From positions 26,016 to 90,015 of the forward strand of contig LQXN01000054.1 of the NCBI GenBank assembly GCA_001648575.1: a stretch of 64,000 bases of DNA. The letters are read 5' to 3'. Each line of letters begins with the position of its first letter. The first letter of the stretch is position 1. The stretch is from Sutcliffiella horikoshii DSM 8719 (lineage in GTDB: Bacteria > Bacillota > Bacilli > Bacillales > Bacillaceae_I). Under the pieces are notes generated by a model. That model was not told where the DNA came from, ran no database searches, and was given only the letters and a program-made list of their open reading frames with translations. Below, one piece after another: positions 24,943 to 33,955 of this stretch. A program made the position numbers and the translations under genes.

Positions 24943-26028
24943 ATGAAACATAAACATATCAAAATACATTTCGTCATTTTAGTTAATATAATCTTTCTAT
25001 CAAGTTGTTCGCCTATTGCAGAAAAAAACCTGATTGAAGAAATTGCACCTGTGACTTTTTGGTCGATTCAGAAAGGGGAGGAGGAGCACTACAGATTGAG
25101 CACGTTGATACCTCCCCTTGTAAAAGAAAAGAAACGCCTTTTGACTGTCCAAGTCGACTTGTTAAAAGAAGGCATGAAGGGGTTTAATTTAAAGTATTAT
25201 AGAGAATTGAAAGTTGGACAACTCCGAATGCTGTTGATCAGTGATGAAATTGCAAAAGAAGGGATCATTCCATTGATTGATACGATTTTGACAGATCCTG
25301 ATATTTCTAACCGTTTGTATCTAGTCATTGTCAAAGGGGATTTTGATGAGTACATCAACAGTCAACTTGGAGCGCAAGAAGACCTGGATTACTATCTCTA
25401 TCGAATGTTCAAGCATTACGATGGTCAAGGCAAGTTGACCGTTGTGAATTTGCATGAATTCATGAAAGCTCTCCATTCACCAGCGAATTCTCCTGTAGTG
25501 CCTGTATTTGAAGCTAGTAGTGGTAATTTCCAATATCAAGGTACTGGCATTTTTAAAAATGACCAATTGATTGAAACCACGAACTACATGGAAGAGCAAA
25601 TATACCAGCTTATCGGCAACGATCACTTTTTAAAGTATTTTCCGATCCGTGACTTATCTTTGGTTCTAGGCCATGTGACAGCCGATGTCAATTGGTATAT
25701 GGATAAGACATATTCTGAACTGAAGCTCACCGTTCAATTGAACGGACGGCTTGACGAGATTGCCAGGGAACATAACTTACTCACCCCGGATGAATTTTCA
25801 AAATTAGAGACGGAAATTGAATTGTATTTAGAAGAACAGACTACCAAGTTTATAAAAAAGCTTCAAGAAAATAAGGTTGATCCTTTCCAATTAAGAATGT
25901 ATACCTTGAAACCTTTCTCAAAACCTCTTAATGGGGAGGAATGGTCAAACAGATGGGAACAGATGGAGCTCACAGTCGATTATGACCTTAAAATCCAACC
26001 GCTAACAGATATCAAAACTGATGAATGA
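24943..26028 (+). CDS. Spore germination receptor lipoprotein subunit C (Ger(x)C family)
   Basis: 361 aa from the ATG at 24943, just after the B stop; an upstream GTG at 24934 overlaps B. Lipoprotein signal MKHKHIKIHFVILVNIIFLSSC with the lipobox cysteine near residue 22. The mature part shows the GerAC pattern (QLRMLLISDEIAKEGI, FPIRDLSLVLGHVTADVNWYMD, LVDPFQLRMY-type tail VDPFQLRMYTLKP). Completes a full gerABC receptor operon. Confidence 0.93.
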   Translation: MKHKHIKIHFVILVNIIFLSSCSPIAEKNLIEEIAPVTFWSIQKGEEEHYRLSTLIPPLVKEKKRLLTVQVDLLKEGMKGFNLKYYRELKVGQLRMLLISDEIAKEGIIPLIDTILTDPDISNRLYLVIVKGDFDEYINSQLGAQEDLDYYLYRMFKHYDGQGKLTVVNLHEFMKALHSPANSPVVPVFEASSGNFQYQGTGIFKNDQLIETTNYMEEQIYQLIGNDHFLKYFPIRDLSLVLGHVTADVNWYMDKTYSELKLTVQLNGRLDEIAREHNLLTPDEFSKLETEIELYLEEQTTKFIKKLQENKVDPFQLRMYTLKPFSKPLNGEEWSNRWEQMELTVDYDLKIQPLTDIKTDE

Positions 26029-26095
26029 AAGTGTGGACCCATAGATAGCCAAATCCTGATAATCCAGCACAAACATATAACCATTTCACTTAAGC

Positions 26096-26179
26096 CTATT
26101 CCATCGTACCGACCGTATCTGCATGGTAGATCCCGGACCCAGTAATCCTCCAGTTGGAATTGTAATAATACCTGTTCAT
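26096..26179 (-). CDS. Possible 27-aa small protein
   Basis: MNRYYYNSNWRITGSGIYHA followed by seven residues and a stop. It is supported mainly by a very strong ribosome-binding site GGGGAGG 7 bp before the ATG. CATAGGTTA (26217-26225, minus strand) fits a SigK -10 element, though the -35 is weak. Tyr/Asn/Gly-rich content would suit a spore-coat peptide. No known homologue recalled. Confidence 0.4.
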   Translation of the reverse strand: MNRYYYNSNWRITGSGIYHADTVGTME

Positions 26180-26317
26180 ACTAGCGCCTCCCCTGCACAC
26201 ATATGATTGTTACAACTAACCTATGCTGGGCGCTGTACACATGTTCAGCCCACAACATCGTACAGGCACTTAATGGATCTATGGGTTATACACTAGAGGG
26301 AGAGGAGTGTGTCAGCT

Positions 26318-26527
26318 ATGCCTTGGCAACAAAAAATACCGTACTTAATGAATCAGCCTATTGGGGTTTCGTTTCTGGATGGGACTGGGACTTCGGGGGT
26401 TTTATGTGGGGTCTCTGGCGGGAAGCTATTGGTGATGGAATACTTATATCAGGCGCAGTTTGCGTTGAAGCAGTATGATGTGTTTACGGTGCAGGATATA
26501 CATGGGTATCCGGGGTGTGCTGGTTAG
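26318..26527 (+). CDS. Small conserved-looking protein, possibly Sm-like fold
   Basis: 69 aa from the ATG at 26318 (AGAGGAG 10 bp upstream). MPWQQKIPYLMNQPIGVSFLDG followed by TGTSGVLCGVSGGKLLVMEYL and FTVQDIHGYPGC. The alternation G-x-S-G-V-L ... G-G-x-L-x-V-x-E-Y looks like the first beta strands of an LSm-type barrel, and similar short proteins occur in Bacillus near sporulation genes (recollection, not verified). Followed by a terminator, opposite in direction to the 27-aa frame. Confidence 0.55.
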   Translation: MPWQQKIPYLMNQPIGVSFLDGTGTSGVLCGVSGGKLLVMEYLYQAQFALKQYDVFTVQDIHGYPGCAG

Positions 26528-26541
26528 GTTTTTGAACAAAA

Positions 26542-26577
26542 ATGCTTTCCATAGTTCAGTCAACTAGTGGAAAGCAT
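26542..26577 (+). terminator. Terminator hairpin
   Basis: ATGCTTTCCA (26542-26551) pairs with TGGAAAGCAT (26568-26577), T-rich downstream. Confidence 0.7.
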
Positions 26578-26665
26578 CCTTATAGTTTATTTTTGTTAGA
26601 GTATCATTTATTAATCCTGCCCCCAATACTTTGACGAAACTGGGATCAGGCATCGTACTACTGAA

Positions 26666-29050
26666 TTACTTAATATAATCTTGGAAGTCTATTGGAATAT
26701 GAATAGTATTACCGGAAATCAACTTACCATCACCCTGGGTTTTTTCATTAATTGACACTTCTATTTCGTTGTTTACTCCATGTATAATGAAAACTGCATT
26801 TTTCCAATCCGGTTGATACTGATCCTGTTCGACAGTAATAGATATTTTAAGTTTATTATCTTTCAGTTCCGCTTGAAAGCCACATTCAAAAAAGGAACCT
26901 TCTTCATAAGCAAACGTTTTGCCATCATCTTCATAATACGTAAACGAGGATGTTCCATTTTCTGTCGGATAAAAATGAACCGTCAATTCCGTTTCTTCCG
27001 TTTCGGTGGAGTTCTTTACGGTTCCTTGAGTAATAATTGCCCCTTCTTTAATAAAGATAGGTAATATTTCAAGCTTTGCTTCTACGAGGTGGTGTTTTCC
27101 ACCTTCTAACTTTTCTTCTGTCCAATAATTCACCCATTTGCCTTCTGGTAAATAAACCACACGATGGTACGTATCTGGTGTCACAATCGGAGCTACAATC
27201 ATATCGGAACCAATCATAAATTGGTCTGATAAATTAAACGTATTTTCATCATGTGGATATTCAAGGACTAATGGACGCATTACCGGAACCCCTGTCACAC
27301 TTGAATCTTTAAATAAAGTGTATAAGTATGGTAACCATACATACCTCTCTTGGATATATTTTTTAACCACTTTTTCATATTCTTCACCAAAAGACCAAGG
27401 TTCTTGGCGGGCGGATCCTAATACACTGTGATTTCTAAAGTACGGTGTAAATGTCCCGAATTGTGTCCATCGTGCAAGTAATTGCCCATTCGAATCATGT
27501 GCAAAACCTCCAACATCTGGCCCACAGAATGGTACACCTGAAACACCTAAATTCATACACATTGGGATAGCCATTTGTAAGTGTTCCCAGAAGCTGCGAT
27601 TATCTCCGGTCCAAACTGAAGCATATCGTTGAACACCAGCATAACCAGCACGTGTCAATAAAAATGGGCGCTGACCGTTTAACTGCTTTTTCATTCCATC
27701 ATACGTCGCTTCGCCCATTAATAAGCCGTATACATTATGCAGTTCACGGTGGGTTTTGGGATCTCCATCATTTTCATGCATGACTTTAACATCCATCGTT
27801 TTTGTTTCATTAAAAACAGCTGGTTCATTCATGTCATTCCAAATACCTTCAATACCTAAGTTTGTATAGAACTTATGCTTTTCGCCCCACCACTGACGCA
27901 CTTCACTACTTGTAAAATCAGGAAATCCACTTTTACCTGGCCACACATCACCATAATAAATATTGCCTTCGATATATTTACAGAAACGGTCTCCCCTAAT
28001 AGCTTCTTGATAGATATCGTATTCAGGGTCTTCTTTTACACCTGGATCTACAATGGGAACTACATGAATTCCAGCTTCCTTTAGATCTTGAATTAACCCT
28101 TTTGGATTCGGAAATCGTTCTTCATCAAATGTAAAAACACGATAACCGTCCATATAATGAATATCTAAGTAAATGGCATCGAGAGGAATATCTTTTTCCT
28201 TAAATATGTTTACTAATTCCCTTACTTCTTTTTCTGATTCGTAACTATAACGAGATTGATGATAGCCTAGAGCCCACTTTGGAGGAATTGGCATCTTTCC
28301 TGTAATTTCTGTGTACTGCCCGAGAACCGCTTTGGGCGTAGGACCAGCAAATACATAATAATCAAGCTGTCCTCCCTCAGCAGCAAAAGAATACGTTTCC
28401 TTAGACGACTTCATATCAAATACTGATTTATATGTATTATCAAAGAAAACACCATGTGCTATGCCATTTCTAATTGTCATGAAATAAGGGATTGATTGAT
28501 ATAGTGCATCAATCTCAGGATTATGCGGTGCAAAAACATCGGAGTTCCACATTGTCATCTTTTCTCCACGTTTATCTAGAAAACTTGTTTTTTCACCAAA
28601 TCCATAGTAGTGATCATCTTTGTTCATTTGTTTATAACATATCACTTCATTTTTTGCATTAAACCCCATACCAAATTCTTTTTCACTTAAAATTAAACCG
28701 CCAGTATTATCAAAGATAGAGATTAAAAGTGGATCCTTATTGATTAATAAAGTAAGTTTTCCGCTTGAAATATGAATCTCATCTCCACCTTCTTGAACTG
28801 ATACTTCACAGCTTTCTGGCTCCTTAACAACTGCAAAGCTAGATTTAAGGGAAGGTTTTTGTTTTGGATTCATGATAATTCTAACAATATCATCTCGATA
28901 AAAAAGAATGGAAACAAATCCATATTTACAGTTTAGATGAAATTTATTTCCTTCTAATTCATAATTAATAATTGAACCTAAATTTTGATAGAGCTTATTC
29001 TTCTTCTTGTTATTATTTTCAGGTATAATGGCAAAACTTGTATCTTGCAT
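26666..29050 (-). CDS. Alpha-glucosidase, glycoside hydrolase family 31
   Basis: 794 aa. GH31 catalytic nucleophile in GIWNDMNEPAVF (near residue 400) and the second acid in the region TGDNRSFWEHL near 485 are both present, as are MWNSDVFAPHNPEIDALYQSIPYF in the N-terminal domain and the C-terminal beta domains (GKWVNYWTEEKLEGGKHH). Cytoplasmic, no signal peptide. Probably releases glucose from short maltodextrins taken up by the nearby ABC transporter. Last gene of the locus, with an operator (29067-29081) between it and lacI. Confidence 0.93.
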   Translation of the reverse strand: MQDTSFAIIPENNNKKKNKLYQNLGSIINYELEGNKFHLNCKYGFVSILFYRDDIVRIIMNPKQKPSLKSSFAVVKEPESCEVSVQEGGDEIHISSGKLTLLINKDPLLISIFDNTGGLILSEKEFGMGFNAKNEVICYKQMNKDDHYYGFGEKTSFLDKRGEKMTMWNSDVFAPHNPEIDALYQSIPYFMTIRNGIAHGVFFDNTYKSVFDMKSSKETYSFAAEGGQLDYYVFAGPTPKAVLGQYTEITGKMPIPPKWALGYHQSRYSYESEKEVRELVNIFKEKDIPLDAIYLDIHYMDGYRVFTFDEERFPNPKGLIQDLKEAGIHVVPIVDPGVKEDPEYDIYQEAIRGDRFCKYIEGNIYYGDVWPGKSGFPDFTSSEVRQWWGEKHKFYTNLGIEGIWNDMNEPAVFNETKTMDVKVMHENDGDPKTHRELHNVYGLLMGEATYDGMKKQLNGQRPFLLTRAGYAGVQRYASVWTGDNRSFWEHLQMAIPMCMNLGVSGVPFCGPDVGGFAHDSNGQLLARWTQFGTFTPYFRNHSVLGSARQEPWSFGEEYEKVVKKYIQERYVWLPYLYTLFKDSSVTGVPVMRPLVLEYPHDENTFNLSDQFMIGSDMIVAPIVTPDTYHRVVYLPEGKWVNYWTEEKLEGGKHHLVEAKLEILPIFIKEGAIITQGTVKNSTETEETELTVHFYPTENGTSSFTYYEDDGKTFAYEEGSFFECGFQAELKDNKLKISITVEQDQYQPDWKNAVFIIHGVNNEIEVSINEKTQGDGKLISGNTIHIPIDFQDYIK

Positions 29051-29066
29051 ATAACTTCCTCCTATA

Positions 29067-29081
29067 GGTTAACCGGTTAAC
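29067..29081. promoter_or_regulatory. LacI-type operator upstream of the GH31 gene
   Basis: GGTTAACCGGTTAAC, palindrome TTAACCGGTTAA. Identical sites at 36884 and 38744, variant at 30158. Confidence 0.8.
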
Positions 29082-29101
29082 TTGACAAAGAATCAACAAA
29101 T

Positions 29102-30145
29102 TTAAATAGACTTTGTTGACTCTCTGATAATTAATTTAACTGGTAGTTCTACTGTTTTATTCTCAACCATTTGAGTTGAACTTCCGCCGTTATTTATAGA
29201 TTTTAAAATTAAATCAGTAGCTACTTTCCCTTTATTAAAAATATCTTGGTTAATGGTAGTTAAGCTAGGTGAGATATATTCACATATACTCAAATCATCG
29301 AATCCGACAATTGAATAATCATCAGGGATATGTTTGTTGTTTTTTTGGAACGCTTTGATCATGCCAATTGCCAATATATCTGAAACAGTTACAAACGCAG
29401 TGACTTCTTCCCCGCTATTCAGTATATGCTCTCCTACTTGAACCCCGTGTTCGAAGGTAATATCGTAACTTTCAAATACGAGTCGTTCATTAAATGAGAT
29501 ACCCGACTCTTTGAGCACTTTCTTAAATCCTTCAAATCGTTTAATATCGACCGGACTTAATGTAAGATTCGTACCCACAAATCCAATATTTTTATGCCCC
29601 AATTCAACTAGGTGTTTTGTAGCTAAATAGCCGCCCAATTCATCATCAATTTTGACATTGTTATACTGATTCGTATATTCCTCGTAAGTATCGATCAACA
29701 CTATCGGAATATCCAGTTTCTTCATTTCCCTATATAATCTTTCTGGGAAAATGCCTAAAATAATCAATCCATCTAAGTTTCTTTTAATTACCCACTCTCT
29801 ACACTCTTCCGGGTTTCCAACACCAGTAATCATCGTATCAAAATTATTTTCCCTTGCGACCATTTCAACTCCGCTGAGAAAATCATGATAATACTGGTTT
29901 TTTTTAAACATTGATGCAGGTGAATTCTCAATTAATGGAACCATTACTCCTACAATATTAGATTTCCTTTTAGATAAGCTAATAGCAGTGAAATCTGGGG
30001 AGTAGTTTAGTTCCTTGATTGAGGAAAGGACTTTTAATTTTGTCTCTTCAGATACTTTTTTCACACCATTCACTACATAAGAAACGGTTGCATGGGAGAC
30101 ACCTGCATGTTTAGCTACATCGCGAATTGTTAATTTTTTATTCAT
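29102..30145 (-). CDS. LacI-family transcriptional regulator of the maltodextrin locus
   Basis: 347 aa from the ATG at 30145 (GGAGG 5 bp upstream). N-terminal HTH LTIRDVAKHAGVSHATVSYVVNG with hinge helix, then a periplasmic-binding-protein-like effector domain (VMVPLIENSPASMF ... NIGFVGTNLTLSPVDIKRFEGF). Four matching operators in the locus, one directly at its own start (30158-30171), argue for autoregulation and control of all units. Effector probably a maltose or maltodextrin derivative (inference). Confidence 0.92.
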   Translation of the reverse strand: MNKKLTIRDVAKHAGVSHATVSYVVNGVKKVSEETKLKVLSSIKELNYSPDFTAISLSKRKSNIVGVMVPLIENSPASMFKKNQYYHDFLSGVEMVARENNFDTMITGVGNPEECREWVIKRNLDGLIILGIFPERLYREMKKLDIPIVLIDTYEEYTNQYNNVKIDDELGGYLATKHLVELGHKNIGFVGTNLTLSPVDIKRFEGFKKVLKESGISFNERLVFESYDITFEHGVQVGEHILNSGEEVTAFVTVSDILAIGMIKAFQKNNKHIPDDYSIVGFDDLSICEYISPSLTTINQDIFNKGKVATDLILKSINNGGSSTQMVENKTVELPVKLIIRESTKSI

Positions 30146-30157
30146 TTCTCCCTCCAA

Positions 30158-30171
30158 GGTAACCGGTAAAC
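30158..30171. promoter_or_regulatory. LacI-type operator at the lacI-family gene, variant
   Basis: GGTAACCGGTAAAC, two changes from the other operators. The weaker site at the regulator's own gene fits partial autorepression. Confidence 0.65.
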
Positions 30172-30250
30172 AAGATATTAATGTTTATTCGATATGATAT
30201 TTGTATTATAGCAAGAGAGAAAATTAAAAGTAATTATTCCGTAAAAAAAA

Positions 30251-31534
30251 TCATCCACTCTGAACTAAGATTAGAAATTCCCAAGGCTTCAATTCAATCA
30301 TTTGATTCTGGCCCCAATCAAATTTGGATTCAGAAAAATAACATTGATAACTGCCATCAGATGAACTAGTAGTTAAAGTTGTAGATGCATCAGCAGCTGA
30401 CAAGTTCATTATCACCAGTAACTTATTTGCACCTTTTTCTCGTTCAAACGCCAGTATTTGCTCATTTCCACTTTCAAGAAATATTACCGTTCCTCCAGAA
30501 TTCCCATTCCAAAGGGCTTGGTTTTCTTTTTTCATGTGAATCAACTTCGTATAAAAGGACTGCATGGAAAGGTCTGACCAATCAATTGTATCTTTCACAA
30601 AAAATTCCAACCTCTTATTAAGTCCTGCTTCCTCCCCAGAGTAGATTAATGGAATACCTGGTAAAGTAAAGGTTAAAACTGCCATCGTTTTTTCCGATTC
30701 ACCGTAAAGCTCGAAGGTAGTATTCCCTGAATTCATATCATGATTAGTAATAAAGTGCATCGGATATGTACCTTCAGGGTAAATCTCTTCTACATCAGCT
30801 AAATAATTCTTAATATCCTGTGCACTTTTCTTTCCATTAGCAATATCCTTTAAAATGTGAGTAAGCTGCCAACCATAGTTACAATTAAATGCTTTCTCTA
30901 ATAATTCATACATTTTATCGTCTTCAGCAAGCATAAATACCGGCTTGATTTTATCCAGTTCTTTTCTTGCCGTTTCCCAAAAATCCACAGGTACCCCGTT
31001 TGCGTAATCTGCACGATACCCGTCAACATTCACTTCCGCAACCCAATATTTCATTACATTTATCATCTCAGAACGCATGTCATTATCTTCAAAATTTAAT
31101 TGAGCAACATCTGGCCAGTGAAACTCTTGCGGATGGATTATCTCACCGTTACTATCGCATTGATACCAATGAGGCTTTTCCTCTATCCATTTATGGTCCC
31201 ATCCTGTGTGGTTTGCCACTAAGTCGAGTATGACTTTAAACCCCATTTCATGAGCTTTATCTACTAACCTTTTGAAGTCATTCATTGTTCCGAATTCAGG
31301 ATTAACCTTTTTATAATCTTGGACAGCGTAGTATGAACCTAATGTTCCATTACGCTTTTTTTCAGAAATAGGATGTATTGGCATAAACCAAAGAATATCA
31401 ACACCCAAATTCTTAAGTCGAGGTAGATGAGTTTCAAAAGCTTCAAAGGTTCCTTCTGGTGTATATTGTCTTATATTGACCTCATAAATCACTGCTTTTT
31501 CTAACCAATTTATCATTCGCGAATCAGGCAACAT
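30251..31534 (-). CDS. Cytoplasmic alpha-amylase family protein (GH13)
   Basis: 427 aa without signal peptide. GH13 residues: VDGYRADYANGVP (Asp nucleophile), FMLAEDD (Glu acid/base) and FITNHDMNS (transition-state Asp). VVANHTGWDHKW-like DLVANHTGWDHKW marks conserved region I. Shorter than most amylases and very close to the lipoprotein at 31579-33009, so the two are duplicates targeted to different compartments. Probably cleaves imported maltodextrins. Confidence 0.9.
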   Translation of the reverse strand: MLPDSRMINWLEKAVIYEVNIRQYTPEGTFEAFETHLPRLKNLGVDILWFMPIHPISEKKRNGTLGSYYAVQDYKKVNPEFGTMNDFKRLVDKAHEMGFKVILDLVANHTGWDHKWIEEKPHWYQCDSNGEIIHPQEFHWPDVAQLNFEDNDMRSEMINVMKYWVAEVNVDGYRADYANGVPVDFWETARKELDKIKPVFMLAEDDKMYELLEKAFNCNYGWQLTHILKDIANGKKSAQDIKNYLADVEEIYPEGTYPMHFITNHDMNSGNTTFELYGESEKTMAVLTFTLPGIPLIYSGEEAGLNKRLEFFVKDTIDWSDLSMQSFYTKLIHMKKENQALWNGNSGGTVIFLESGNEQILAFEREKGANKLLVIMNLSAADASTTLTTSSSDGSYQCYFSESKFDWGQNQMIELKPWEFLILVQSG

Positions 31535-31578
31535 TATATCTCACTTCCTAGTAACATTTTCTATAGAACAATTCCGTA

Positions 31579-33009
31579 TTATTTATAAAAGATACGATAT
31601 TCCCACGGTCCTAGCTGATATGTTTCTTCTTCTCCTAATGTTTCGCTTTGGTCCCCCTGAAATAGCTGGAACTCTCCTTCTAATCCAATTTCAACAGTGC
31701 CTTCAATATCCTCAGAGGATATATTCATAATTACGATAACCTTGCTATCATCCTTTTCTCTTATAAAAGCTAGGATACGGTCATCAGACGTATCTAGAAA
31801 GTTGATAGCTCCTCCAGCACTTCCATTCCATAAAGCTTGATTTTCCTTTTTCAATTGTATTAATTCTTTATAGAAGTCTTGCATCTTCATATCGGACCAG
31901 TCGATTTCGTCCTTCTCAAAAAACTCTAAACTTTTTTTATCTCCTGCTTCTTGTCCAGAGTATATTAGCGGAATACCAGGGACCATGAAATACAATGCTG
32001 CCATCGCTTCGGACGCTTCACCAAGTCGCTCGTCAATTATTCCTTGCCAAGAATTTTCATCATGATTTGTAAGGAATTGCAAAGGATACGTACCTTCGGG
32101 ATACGCACTTTCTGCCCAAGCGAAATGCGATTTTACCGCTCTTGCACCTCTCTTACCATTTGCAATATCATTCATTATGTGATGAAAGCCCCAGCCCCAA
32201 TTTACGAAAAAGGCTTCATTCAATAAATCAAAAACTCGATCATCCTCGGCTAACATGAATACAGGTTTAACCTCATTTAATTGAGCACTGATGTTCTCCC
32301 AAAAATCAACAGGCACACCTGATGCGTAGTCAGCCCGGAATCCATCAACATCGAATTCTTCTACCCAAAATAGCATAGTGTCCTTCATTTCTTGGCGCAT
32401 ATCATCATTTTCGAAATTTAATTGTGCAACATCAGTCCAATTAAATTCTTGTGGATGAATGATTTCCCCATTACTGTTTTGTTCGTACCAGTTTGGATTT
32501 TCATCAATCCATACATGATCCCAGCCTGTATGATTGGCGACCCAGTCTAAAATGACATACATGCCCATGTCATGCGCAGTATCGACTAAATCTTTAAAGT
32601 CCTCCAATGTACCGAATTCGGGATTAACTTCTTTATAATCTTTCACTGCATAATATGACCCTAGCGTCCCAATTCTTTCTTCTTCCGCAATTGGGTGAAT
32701 AGGCATAAGCCACAGAATGTCCACCCCTAGTTCTTGAAGACGGGGAAGATGATTTTTAAACGCTTCAAACGTCCCCTCTGGAGTATACTGTCTAACATTC
32801 ACCTCATAAATAACGGAATCCTTCGACCAGTCAGGAATCTTTGCATTGCTGGTTTTTTTTGGTTCATTGATCTCTTTTTCATCAACTGATTCCTGATTTG
32901 TTTCTTCTTCATCCATACTGTTTTGCTCTGTAACAGACTGTTCATTTGCTTGACAAGCTACTAATGTTATAAGGAGTATCACAAGTAATAATTGTTTGAT
33001 TTTAAACAT
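31579..33009 (-). CDS. Lipoprotein alpha-amylase (GH13)
   Basis: 476 aa from the ATG at 33009 (AAAGGAG 5 bp upstream); the longer frame from 33057 runs into the signal peptide. MFKIKQLLLVILLITLVACQ is a lipoprotein signal with lipobox LVAC, followed by a Glu/Asn-rich linker. Catalytic GH13 motifs: VANHTGWDHVW, VDGFRADYASGVP, FMLAEDDR, FLTNHDENS. Anchored outside the membrane, it would trim starch or dextrins to sizes taken up by the MalEFG-type transporter encoded next to it. Confidence 0.92.
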   Translation of the reverse strand: MFKIKQLLLVILLITLVACQANEQSVTEQNSMDEEETNQESVDEKEINEPKKTSNAKIPDWSKDSVIYEVNVRQYTPEGTFEAFKNHLPRLQELGVDILWLMPIHPIAEEERIGTLGSYYAVKDYKEVNPEFGTLEDFKDLVDTAHDMGMYVILDWVANHTGWDHVWIDENPNWYEQNSNGEIIHPQEFNWTDVAQLNFENDDMRQEMKDTMLFWVEEFDVDGFRADYASGVPVDFWENISAQLNEVKPVFMLAEDDRVFDLLNEAFFVNWGWGFHHIMNDIANGKRGARAVKSHFAWAESAYPEGTYPLQFLTNHDENSWQGIIDERLGEASEAMAALYFMVPGIPLIYSGQEAGDKKSLEFFEKDEIDWSDMKMQDFYKELIQLKKENQALWNGSAGGAINFLDTSDDRILAFIREKDDSKVIVIMNISSEDIEGTVEIGLEGEFQLFQGDQSETLGEEETYQLGPWEYRIFYK

Positions 33010-33115
33010 ATTTTCTCCTTTCATCCATTTATCAAATAAAGAGCAACGTATGACCATTGTGTTGTAATCATGAATCGTAAATCAGTCTATTATCGAGTAA
33101 ATTTAATACTCAGCC

Positions 33116-33955
33116 TTAACCTTTATTCGCCCCTGCTCTTAATCCTTCTGTCAATGGTTTTTGAAGTACCATAAATAAAATCGTAATAGGAATGGCAACC
33201 AGTACTGCCCCTGCTGCAAACGTAGTGAATTCTGTGTTCCCACGACCAGTGACCATTTCAAACAGGCCTACTGCTAACGTTTTATTCGAATCAGATCTGA
33301 GTACTAACCTCGCAAAAATAAAGTCCATCCATGGTCCGATGAAATTCATCACAGCGATGAATACCATAATTGGAATAGATAAAGGCATGATGATTCTAAA
33401 GAAAATGGTTAAGTGTCCTGCTCCATCCATTTTTGCAGCCTCTTCTAGACTTCTGGGCATTCCATCGAAATATCCTTTTACCAGCCAAGCACCAAATGGA
33501 ATCGATCCACCTGCATAGACCAATATTAATCCCCAATGATTATCTAAAAGATTAATTTGCAAAAGTAAAATATAGATGGCGATCATAGCCATAAAGCTTG
33601 GGAACATTTGCAGAACCAAAATCGCCATTAACCCCGCTCTTCTACCAGGAAAACGAAAACGCGAAAAAGAATATGCAGCAGTCAATATTAAGAAAGTTGA
33701 TATAATCATATTCCAAAAGGCAATCTTTAACGTATTTGCATACCATCGTGCATAATCGGTTTCCGTAAATAAATAGACAAAATGACTAAGTGATAAGTTA
33801 TCTGGAATTAATTTTGTGGCATATAATGTATTACCAGGGTTTAATGAACCAATTACAACAAAGTAAACCGGAAACAAGATCAGGATACTTGTAAGTACCA
33901 ATATCCCATATGTGAAAAACATTCGGATGAAATTTTTGGTTTTTTTACTCATCAT
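33116..33955 (-). CDS. mdxG: Maltodextrin ABC transporter permease (MalG/MdxG type)
   Basis: 279 aa with six transmembrane segments. The EAA loop EEAAKMDGAGHLTIFFRIIMPLSIP near residue 180 contacts the ATPase. Ends in LRAGANKG as MalG proteins do. Overlaps the start of its partner mdxF by 4 bp. No ATPase gene is present in this window; a shared MsmX-type ATPase elsewhere is expected, as in Bacillus (family knowledge). Confidence 0.92.
   Translation of the reverse strand: MMSKKTKNFIRMFFTYGILVLTSILILFPVYFVVIGSLNPGNTLYATKLIPDNLSLSHFVYLFTETDYARWYANTLKIAFWNMIISTFLILTAAYSFSRFRFPGRRAGLMAILVLQMFPSFMAMIAIYILLLQINLLDNHWGLILVYAGGSIPFGAWLVKGYFDGMPRSLEEAAKMDGAGHLTIFFRIIMPLSIPIMVFIAVMNFIGPWMDFIFARLVLRSDSNKTLAVGLFEMVTGRGNTEFTTFAAGAVLVAIPITILFMVLQKPLTEGLRAGANKG

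Noticed and set aside
26203..26478. 91-residue plus-strand frame
   Set aside because: Overlaps the better supported 69-aa gene in another frame and has no ribosome-binding site.
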